This document shows positions 11,688-22,600 of a stretch of 64,000 nt of DNA, piece by piece (within the stretch, counting starts at the first letter, position 1; every line of letters begins with the position of its first letter). The notes beneath the pieces were generated by a model that was given only the letters and a program-made list of their open reading frames with translations, made no database searches and was not told the DNA's origin. The DNA is from Phoenix dactylifera. Lineage: Eukaryota > Streptophyta > Magnoliopsida > Arecales > Arecaceae. The position numbers and the translations under genes were made by a program. Where the stretch lies: assembly GCF_009389715.1 (NCBI RefSeq), contig NC_052409.1:2024001-2088000 (forward strand), read 5' to 3'.

Positions 11688-12425
11688 TTGGTTTACCTCA
11701 AGGGTTTGCTTGCTCGTGGTGGTATAGGGGTAATATGATGATTTTTAAAAATTATTATCTGAAAAAAATGACTGCTATGGAAAATAGGTTTTATTGTATC
11801 TGGTCGATGAAAAAATTACTCTAAAAATTACTACAGAAAAAAGATTACTATATCTATTTTGAGGTAATCCTATATCGAAATATTGTCAAATTTCTAATAA
11901 TACTTTTGAATAAACAATTCTAGTAATACATTCTTTTTTTAGTCCATTTGTTAGTTATTTATTAGAAAATAATATTTTTTTTAAAAAATAGCTGTATATA
12001 TATTAGAGAATATATTTTTTTAATTATACATAAATTGTAGTATTTTTAATCTTTTAGTAAGTAAACATATTTAAATGCAACCACATTGCTAATTGTTTAA
12101 TGAGAGGGATTCATCGAAAAGTTTTGAGTTGAGACCATTGTGGGATTGGTAATATTAAAATAAGATATTTGTGGGTTTTAACAAAAAAAGTGGAGGTATT
12201 TCTTTCAAGCAATGATAATTTCAAATTAGTTCCACTCGATAATCTGGCATAGAAAAAAATTACCACTTTTTGGTGATATTTATTTTACTTTTTTTTTGGC
12301 TAAAATAAGAGCGAGATCTGCTATATTTATTTTACAATTTCTTTCATTCTTTTTTGGTATCAAATTTGATAATCTGATATAGAATATATTTTTCTATATC
12401 AGATTATCCCTAACCAAACGAACTT
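11688..12425. mobile_element. Candidate non-autonomous DNA element ending in a perfect hairpin
   Basis: The stretch starts near TTTGGTTTACC and ends near CCCTAACCAAACGAAC, so its ends are roughly inverted (TTTGGTT on both). Near the right end lie two 17-nt perfect inverted arms, GATAATCTGATATAGAA at 12368-12384 and its complement at 12392-12408, with a 7-nt AT loop. A diverged copy of the arm lies near 12239. The interior is AT-rich and non-coding. A target duplication was not found, so the class is open. Confidence 0.35.
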
Positions 12426-13011
12426 ACAGTGTTCTTAGGAGGTGAAAGTATGAAGTTTAAGGAGGGAAGACTTCAGCGATCCTAGAAGCTCCTTACCCCG
12501 GCCAAAGTTACTTTAACACCTTATTTTTTGGACAAAGTCAATTAACAAATACAGTACTTAGGTCCACACTTCGGTGGAGGCAAACATGGTGGGATCGTTC
12601 GTGCAAGTGACTTTCTTTCACTACAAAACATTCTCAGCAAACAAAGACATTTTGGTTGCTAATTTTTATGAAAACAGATTTATATAAATAAAAATAAATA
12701 AATTTATTAAATAGTTAGTTGTTTTCATGAAATTAGATTTGTCAAAAACTTGTCATAAAAATCTTAAAAATAAGTTTTATGAAAACATAACCCCCCATTT
12801 TTCATAAAACATATTTTATAATAAAATCATATTTTTAAAAAAAATATTTCCTTTTTTTTTACTATTATCTTATGCATCTTGCATGTATAAACGGAAAAAT
12901 ATTTTATTTTATTATGTTGCACATCTTGCCAATCCTCTCTACTTATCCAATACTCTTGATTGTGGGATAGATTACCTAATACATCTTTCTCCTTGTTCGT
13001 GGAAAGAAAGC

Positions 13012-13287
13012 ATGGTCAAAATTATCACACGTTCATCGCTCAAATCCACCGTATCGAAATTAACATGGGTCTTCCGCATGCACACACACTTCTAAGCAAA
13101 CTACTATTATACACCGTCCATCTGTACATGAGCGGATGAGATGACTGAATTAATGGTCAGAATTATCACAGGTTCACTCCTCAAATCCACCGTATCGAAA
13201 TTAACATGGGTCTCCCGCATGCACAAAGACTTTTAAGCAAACTGCTACTATATACCGTCCATCTGTACATGAGTGGATGCGATGACT
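13012..13287 (+). repeat. 141-bp imperfect tandem duplication in the NAC gene promoter
   Basis: A block beginning ATGGTCAAAATTATCAC at 13012 is repeated from 13153 with a period of 141 bp and about 90% identity. It includes CTCAAATCCACCGTATCGAA, TTAACATGGGTCT and ACCGTCCATCTGTACATGAG in both copies. It ends about 320 bp before the NAC start codon, so it doubles any promoter elements it contains. Confidence 0.85.
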
Positions 13288-13609
13288 TCACATAGGTAAC
13301 ATGAACGGCAGATCCCGATCCTTCATAGAAAATTATATACGGACTATTGTATCACCGAAACAACCAAGGATTAAAAATCTTTAAAACCCGGCCTCGGAAG
13401 GTTAAATAGGAACGGCAGTGCCCCAAGCGCCCAAGGTTTTCATTTCCAGGTCTTAAGACTTCATTTCTTCTACCCCTCCAAACCCTCGTCATCCCCTTCT
13501 CTCCGTACCGAAACGATCCCTAAAATTCCTAGAAATGTGTGAAGAAGAATTCGATCTCTGATCGAGACCCTCTTCGGATCCCTATCTTCTCTCCGATAGT
13601 TCGACGGCG

Positions 13610-16600
13610 ATGACCCCCAAGTTTCCGATGAACGCCGGCGCATCGTCCTCCAATCCGCCCCCGCCCTCTGCTCCTGCCGCCACCGCGACCCAGCTCGCGC
13701 CAGGATTTCGGTTCCACCCCACCGACGAGGAGCTCGTCAGATACTACCTCAAGCGCAAGGTCGCCCGCAAATCCCTCCGCGTCGATGCCATCGCGGAGAT
13801 TGATCTCTACAAGTGCGAGCCCTGGGACCTCCCGCCCCGGTCCCGGATCGTTAGCCGGGACCTGGAGTGGTACTTCTTTACCCCCGTCGATCGCAAGTAC
13901 TCCAACCGCTCCCGGATGAATCGCTCCACGGCCCAGGGATACTGGAAGACCACCGGCAAGGATCGCCCCGTCCGCCACAATAACCGCGTCATCGGCATGA
14001 AGAAGACCCTCGTCTACCACGCCGGCCGGGCACCCCGTGGCGAGAGGAGCAACTGGGTGATGCATGAATACCGGCTCGAGGACCAGGAACTCGCTGGCAC
14101 TGGGATTCTTCAGGTATAGAAGATAGTAGGATGGAAGATGGGATTTCTTCGTATTTTTTATTTTTTTTGGTTTAAGATGTCATGTTCATTCGATCTTGTT
14201 GTTGAATTGAATTTGGGTTTTCTTTGGGGAAGGATACATATGTTGTATGCAGGATTTTCAAGAAGAACGGCCCAGGGCCGCAGAACGGGGCTCAGTATGG
14301 GGCGCCGTTTAATGAGGAGGAATGGGAGGAGGAGGATGATAATATGATCATGCTGAGAGAGGATGGCGATGATGATTTTAATGATGCTAGGGAGCAGGAA
14401 CAGGAATCCTTGCATATCAATGATTTTGTGCGGGTAAATTCTCTGCATAAAAAGTACTTCATTGTTTATGTTTTGAAATTTGAATGATCCTGGATTGTGT
14501 TATTCTTTAAACATGTTTCCATATACCTTTAGCAATCTAAGATATGCACGTTATAACAGGAAAAATGGTACTAATTGTAGTCACCTATAAATTTCCTATT
14601 GCATATACGTATTTCCTGTTTAACCTGAAATAAGTCCAAGAAAAGAAAATTTTTTCTGGAGAGTAGGTGCAGCATGCATTGAATGTCGTATTGCTTTATC
14701 TTTGCTGCCTTTTCTTCATCCATCGGGATGTAATTTCCTGTGAAACTTCTGAGACTAATAGTTAATTTTTTTATTTTGCTTTTAGCAAATACATCTTCGG
14801 GTTGTTAGCTTATTTTCTTGTTCCCCATTTGAAAAACTTATGGTAGTGTTACCTAGGTCAAGGAACAAAGCAATAAACCATAATTCTATGATACACATCA
14901 TGCTCATAGGTTATCAGCATGGTACAACAATGCATAACACTTTATTATTTATGTGGGTTGTATTTCTATGTATTGGTTTTCTCTTCGAGCCATACTATGC
15001 ATGCTGGTCTGTAGTGACTCTCCCCCTACCCAACGACCCGTCCTCCCCTAGCCTTCCCTCCTTTTTATGGTCCGTGCTGGATTGCCTTGAGTATCCTCGA
15101 TTCTTTCCTGGAGAATTCAAAGATATTTTCCTTGGTTTCACTCTTATAGCTTTTGTGAAAATTTGATGACCCAATTAATAAGGCCCTGTTTGTAACTATA
15201 TTTCTAAAGTGCTGTGGCACTTTAACATGTGTTTGGTAAATAAATTGAGAAAATACTTTTGTATGACAAAATGACCATGAACGACATTGCTAGTATTATA
15301 CAACAGAGCATAATAAAATATAATATGTATTAATATATAATATACGATATAGTATAATATTACTGTAATGTAAAATAATATTATTATAATATAGTAATAT
15401 GATATTGCATAGCATAGCATAATAGTAATATAATTATTAGAGTAAATTAATTTTTCATAATATAACATAATATTAAATTATTTAACATAACATATTAATG
15501 TATTATGATATAATATAATATATATTATATTTATAGTATAATACAATAATAAAGGTATAAAATATTATAATTATTAGTATAAATTAATTTTTCATAATAT
15601 AACATAATATTAAATTATTGAAAATAACATATTAATGTATTATGATATAATGTAATATAAAATAATATTTATAGTATAATACAATAATAAAGGTATAAAA
15701 TAATATAATTATTAGTATAAACTAATTTCTCATAATATAACATAATATTAAATTATTTAATATAACATATTAATGTATTATGATATAATGTAATATAATA
15801 TTATATTTATAGTATAATACAACAATAAATGTATAAAATATTATAATTATTAGTGTAAATTAATTTTTTACCTTTTTAATGATCATTTATTTCTTTAACA
15901 AATTATCTCTTTACTTAACTATTTGCAATGGTGACAAATTCATTGTACCTATCAATATCATAAAGATCAGATTATTTGCCACTCGCTCATTATTTATTTA
16001 TTTATTTATTTATTTATACGTTCATTCGTATATATGTTTATTTATGCATTTATTTATTTATTATTTTATTCATTGAAATATATTTATTTATTATCTTATT
16101 TATTTATTCATTCATTCATTCATTTATATAAATATTTATTTATGCATTTATTTATTTATTTATTCTTTTCTTTTCTTTTCTTTTCTTTTTTTCTTTTCTT
16201 CTCTTTTTTTCTACCCTTTTCTTCTTTTTTTCCTTTTCCTTGTCTTTTCTTTTTTTCTTCTCTTCTTCTCTTTCCTTCCTCTCCCCCCTTCTCCTTTCTT
16301 CTCCTCCTGCGCGGCCGGTGGCGCCGGAAGGGGGCCAGGCCGCGGCGGCCGCGGGAGGGGGCCGGGCCGTGGCCGGCGGGGCCTACGGCAATCTCGGCGA
16401 CCGCGGCTGGCCTCCTGGGAAGTGCTCTCTTCCCGCGAGGCTGATGGCGCCGAAAAGGGGTCGGGCCGTGGCGGACGCGGGAGGGGGGCGGGTCGTGACC
16501 GGCGACGACCGCAGGAAGGGGGAGGGCGCCCCCTTCTTCCTCTTCTTCGGCACCTCCCCACCGTGGGGACCTCCTTCTTCGGCACTTCCCCATCCGTGAC

Positions 16601-19600
16601 GGGTACATCGTGGCCAGCGGAGGCTGCGGGAAGGGGAAGACTAGCCCGTCTTCCTCTTTTTTGGCACCTCCCCATGGTGCGGCGGGGGAGAGGGAGGGGG
16701 TGCGGCGGCAGGGGGGAGGGATGGAGGGTGGGTGGGAGAGCAACAAGCGGTGAGATGAGGATTTTGGGAAGATTTTTTTTTAATGGAGGTATTTTGGTCA
16801 AAAATAGAGCTTTCCGATAAAGCTCAAAACAACGTTTTCGGAAAGCTCCAAAATGGAGCTTCTGCCAAAAAGCTGTTTTCAACCTTCCGAAAAAGTTGAA
16901 ACAGCTTCCCAAAAATTTTACCAAACACCATTTTTTATCTAAAAGTACTTTTGGAGGGCCAGAAAGTGCTTTTTGGCCCTTCAAAAGCTCCCCCAAACGA
17001 GGCCTAAATGGGTACACAGTAACAGTGTAAGATTGTTGCTTTGTATCAGATCAAATATTTTTTGTAATTCTTTGGTTTTTATTTGAGCTAGCTTGTATTT
17101 TCTTTTTCTTTCAGATTAGACAGATTTTTTTGTAGTTTTGAGAACATTGGAATTTATAAGGAGTTCAATTCGAAGCGATCAAGGAAAAGATCATTTCCTT
17201 GAGATTTATGAGATTTCATGATGAAAACAGAGGAGTCAATACCGAGTAGATTGGCTTCCTCACTAGGGAGCATTCACAAGATTTGAGTTTCGAGTAACGA
17301 GTTAGCTCAAATCATATGTATCGCTGGGTGAGTTACATATAGTTATAACATAATTTTCAATATTTGTAGATTATAGTTTGAGTCTATGCTGAGTAGATTG
17401 ACTTCTCTCCCTGTAGGGCATTCACAAGATTTGACATTGGAATAACGAGATCTCAGCTCAAATCATGCATACGCATTAGATGAGTTATATATAATGATGG
17501 CACTATTTTCAACATTTCTAGATCATAGTTCTATGATTATGTTGATATCTTGTATTCGATATGAGGGTAATTGTCATGTGATTTCATATTTTTATGTATT
17601 TTTATGCTTGCAACTTTCACTGTTTTGATACTTACACAGTTAAGTATTAGATTATTAACAATTAAATTAAATATCATAGTTCAAATAGATGTCTAACGTT
17701 ATTTTTAGTACTTTACAGGAATCTGATATAATTTTATTCTCTAATTTTATATTTTCAGCTGGAAAGATTGAAATCATACATCTAATTATTCCAAACAATA
17801 CAGAAAATTTTAAAATCTTATGCTATATAGTTTTTTTTGAATATTTTTAATTTTTTTTACATTTGTTTTGCTAAAACTAGGGATGGCAACGGGTCGGATA
17901 GGCTCAAGGTTACCTAGATTGCTACCAGAGGGTGTATCGGCCTGCAACCGATTTGGCACGATACGGATCGGTATTGTGCCATTTCGGGGTGAACCGAAAA
18001 CAAGAAGATGGGGGAGAGGGAGAAAAGGAGATAGGAAGAGAGAGGAGGGAAGAGGGAGAGGGAGGGAGGGAGGAGGGGAGAAAGGAAGGGAGGGTTAAAC
18101 CCTAACCCTAACCCTAGCAGGGAGGGGGGAGAGAGAGGGAGGGAGAGGCAGGGAAGGAAGGAGGGAGGAAGAGAGTGGGAGGGGAAACTGAAAGAGAGGA
18201 CCCTAATTGGTGATGCCGTGGGTAAGGGGGAGGTCCTCCGAGCGCGAGAAGGGGGTGGGAAGGTGCTTCGAGTGCGGGAAGGGGGTGGGAAGTTGCTTTG
18301 AGCGCGAGAGTTGGGATGGGGAGGCACTCTGAGAGCCGAGGTTGGGGGGCTTCTATTGAATCACAATGGAGCCCGGGGGGAGCAGGGGTGAGAGGCGATC
18401 TGTGGGTTTCTCGAATGATCGAGATCGAGGGAGTAGAGGCATTTTAAACAATTTGTTTTAATCAATGGGTCTTATTTGAATGGTGGACTTTTTTCCAAAT
18501 ACTTAATCCAACATTTCTGAATCGATAGAGCGACTTGTTTCGGTTTTTCGTTTGTTCGATTCAGTACACTCCGAACTGGACAGTTCAGGATGGTTCGCCT
18601 AACATTGGGTAGGCCATTATCCATATTTGCTCCATATTTATCTTGGGATGGCGCAGGGTAGGTAGAGTCTTGGGGTGGGGTAAATAGAGTATCGGGGCGA
18701 GTAGAGTTAGATAGGCAGGTTGGATGAATTAGGTAGGGTAAAGCTACAAAAATCTTTGCTCTTTTGCATGCAAATCTATTTTTTTTTTTTTGCCTCGAAG
18801 AGGGGATTTGTGAAGAGTTATATAAATCTGGGGCGGGTTCAAGGTGGGTTTTACCATTATCCGTACTCGTCCTGGATCTGTTGTAGGTCGGGTAAAACCT
18901 GCCCCATTAGAGTTGGGTCGGGTCGGGAGTAAATTGCCACCCCTAGCTAAAACCTTAAAGCTCTAGTTGAACATGCTGAAAGTATCAAAACTTTATAGGC
19001 ACAACCAAATCTGAATTGGGTTTTTGAACCTTATTTATACTTGTCAAAAGATTGCTACATGGGTATGATAATATGCTTAAATAGTTCTCATTTATGGTTA
19101 AGTTGCATGGCATGTTGTTAGGTGTAGGGGTGGTAATTTGCTCCGTCCCATCGGGTAGCCGACCTAACCCAATCCTAATGAGGAAAGTTTTATCTGACTT
19201 GTTTAAAGTCAGTGGTGGGGAAGGATCTTGATTCTAAAATCCGCAGTAGATCTGGGGTAAGTGCGGGTAATGGTAAAGTCCGCTTAAATCCAACCTGAAT
19301 ATATATAACTCTTCACAAATCTCTTCCCCATTTTTTGCCCTGGTTGCTCCACTCAAACAGGTATAGGTAATAGCCTACTTGACCTATACCCAACCCATTG
19401 CCATTTCTAGCTAGGTGCGTATATGGGCCCAAACAACCTATATTTATGGCTCAGGCCTCCTCTCTATTCTTAATCTAATATTTACCAGACTTTTTTTTGT
19501 TGCATTAGTATACTTGAAAATTGAGCATAGATTGTTGGGGGATATTGATCTTTTGTTCTCTCAAGATTTACATGCCATGCTAAACTGTAGTAGGCTGTCT

Positions 19601-22600
19601 AATTAGTGTGGAAGTGTATAGTTATTTTTATTTTTCCCCTAAGTTTTAGTTCCTTTCTTTGTATAAAGATATGAACCTAATTTATTTTTTAATATTTCTA
19701 AATACTATCCAAATATGTGCCTATATATGTGGTTTGGGGTTACCCTAGTTGCTCACATACCTTGGCTGCTATTAAAACCCCATAAATAGTTTCCTCATGC
19801 TACTATTATCATAACCATGCATGACAATCAACAATGTGACTCTGAGTACTACATATGATTTTAAATCTCAGTGGGACATCTTGTAGGACATTGGGATGGG
19901 GTACTGTCCCAGGTGTCGAGATGAGGCTATCCTGTCATCATCTTAGCATCTCAATCGGCATGTCCTGGGATATCCCCTATCCCAAGTATCAAGACGGGGT
20001 GGGATGGTTCAATCCTATTCCACGAGAAAAGCGTGATAGTCCTCAAAACCCCATCAAATTTGAAAGAGAAGGTTTCTCATAGTTGAAGCATTATTTAAGT
20101 ATAATTTATGTTTTAATAGGTATAACTAGAATTAACAATCATGGATGTAACAGGAGTTGCTATGTCCAAGTTGGAATTGTAGGTGTTATAAGTAATGATT
20201 TAAGATGCCCTTTTTGTTGTTTATTGGCTCACTGAGGCTAAGAGTTCTTTGTTGACAGAAGCTTGCATGATATTCCTAGGACTGAGGCTATTTGATCAAA
20301 GCAAACATGACAGATTAGGTGTATTGTGTGGAAGCATATTCTATTTATCATTAATACGATAGGCACTTTTAAATTGTTTGATGAGATGTAGGGTTTGGCT
20401 ATGAGATGTCTAAAGTTGTAGAATTAGTCCTCAATCCAAGTAGACCAAGGAATGTTGTACCATCCTGAATCGTGGTTTGGGGTGCACTGAGTCGTACCGG
20501 GTGTGGACCGGCACGGTTTTGCCTCTCGGTTTGTGAAATCCGGCGAAACATGAGAGAGCGAGGAGAGGAAAAGAGAGACAGAGGGAGGAACCGCCCCTAT
20601 TATCTCACGGCTGGAGGAAAGGGGGCTTGAAAGCCGTCTTTCTCTCCCTCTCTCGGCCTCTCCCTTTCTCTACTTCCTCTCTCTCTACTTCCCTCCCTTT
20701 TTCTCTTCAATGAAACAAGGGCTTCGCCCCTATTTTCGTGCGGCCGAAGGAGAGGGGGCTCGACAACCCTCTCTCTCCCTCCCTTCCTACCTCTCCCTCC
20801 CCCCTCCCTTCCTGCTTCTCCCTCCCTCCCTCTCCCTCTCCCCCTCATTGGATTTGGCTATATTGGTACGAACCAGAAATGAAATGGCATGGTATTGTAC
20901 TGCACCATCGGGCAACCGGTAGAGGTCTCTATACCAGCATAGCATACCTTGACATAGACTACTTAGCTTTTTGACCGATTAGCTAACATTGGAACCCGGT
21001 TGATTCCTTTTATCTATGAACTCTGAGTTTTCTAAACTTCTGACGAATTTGATCTCCTGATTGGTGCTGGCATGAACCATGTGACTTTCATAGATAATGA
21101 AACTATCCTTATAATAGTGAGAAAAGGAACCAAAAGTCTTGATGAAATGATTTAGAACTTTGTCAAGCAACCTATCTTCAAAAAAAAAAGAGCCAAAGTT
21201 TTGATAAAGTTGATTCAAATTTTTGTTAGCTTATGAAGTTAGAGAACCGAACCATCTCCTTCTTGAAGTTTATTTATCATGCATAGGGGTGTCAATGGGT
21301 TAGGTTAGGCTGAGCCTAGTCCTGAAGAAAGCCTGATATTTGAACCTCAAGACCGATCTTGGCCTAAGATAGTATATGTTTTTGGGTCGGAGGTGTTGGG
21401 CTCAAGCCCGACTCGACACAGTATATGCTTTTAGGCCAGGCTGGACTTAGAATCGGGCCCATTAAATTTTCTTACCATTTACGTAGCTCGGGCTTGGCAA
21501 GAAAATTGATCGGCCCTTAATTTTCAAGTTCGAGCCAGGCATGTAACCCGAAAAGTTGAGCTTAGGTGTGTGTAAAAAATCGGTTGAACCACAAACTCGA
21601 CCCAAACCGATCTTTTCAATTTGGTTTGGATCGGATTTTCCCATATTCAGTTTGGTTTCGGTTTGAAATTGTTTAAAACCAAAAAAGACCATTTCAATTT
21701 CGGTTCAAATTTCAAAAAAAAAGGCTTAAATCGAACCGACCCGTATGTATCTTACACAACTAAAAATAAGTTATCTAACCCGATGTATCACTAATTGCGC
21801 CCAAACACCTAAGCCAATCCGACCTGGCTCAACCGCATAACCTGTTTGGGTTGCCCTTCTTCGTGAGGATTTTGTTTTAAAGGAAGTTTTGTGTAAATAG
21901 TCCATGTGGGACAATGGAACCAGCACCCTTGAGCCCTTTTAGATCCTATCCCTCTGATCAAGTATGAATGGCCATCAATCATCAAACCCTTGATATTTAT
22001 ATGTTGCAGCTCAGTTCATTTCAACCCTTGATATTTATATGTTGTGGTTTAGTTCATTTCAACCCTATTCGTCCCTCCTTCAAAAAAAAACCCTACTCGC
22101 CCCTTTCAAGCCTAGCCGCCCCCTTTTGCCCTTCATGGCTTCATGGTCGTGCTCTTTCCTCTACCTTAGCTGTTTGTCCCTTTGGTTTAAAGAGCAACGA
22201 GCAGGAGCGATGGAGGTCTGGGGAGATGGGTTCGATGTGATCATCGTTGGTGTTGGGATTATGGGGAGCTTCTCCTCTAGTAATTCGACTTTCTACACCA
22301 CCTTGGCTTGTCCCATGTCATGTCCCGGATGATCCGGTCCTCCTACCCTAAAGACTACTATACCTCAATGGTCCGTGAATTATATCGTCTTTGGGAAGAA
22401 GCACAGCTAGAGGCCTATGGATTCAATCTCCTACAGCCAAATTACAGCAAGATCTTGACCGATCTGATCTTGTCGGGGGTGAATCGAGGCTCCGGTAGCT
22501 ATGTTCCTCATATATTGGTTTTACGGCATGCTCACCTCACTTGAGCTCTAGTAGGAGGCCAAGATCTTGCTCCTTAGGCTCGATAATGTCGGGAAGACCA

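Noticed and set aside
13529-14065. 178-codon frame antisense to the first NAC exon
   Set aside because: It is the shadow of a GC-rich conserved exon; the sense strand encodes a clear NAC domain.
16156-17017. GC-rich open frames on both strands (Arg/Pro/Lys-rich)
   Set aside because: They lie inside the Harbinger-like element's GC-rich and CTTTT blocks, are low-complexity, and overlap one another on both strands.
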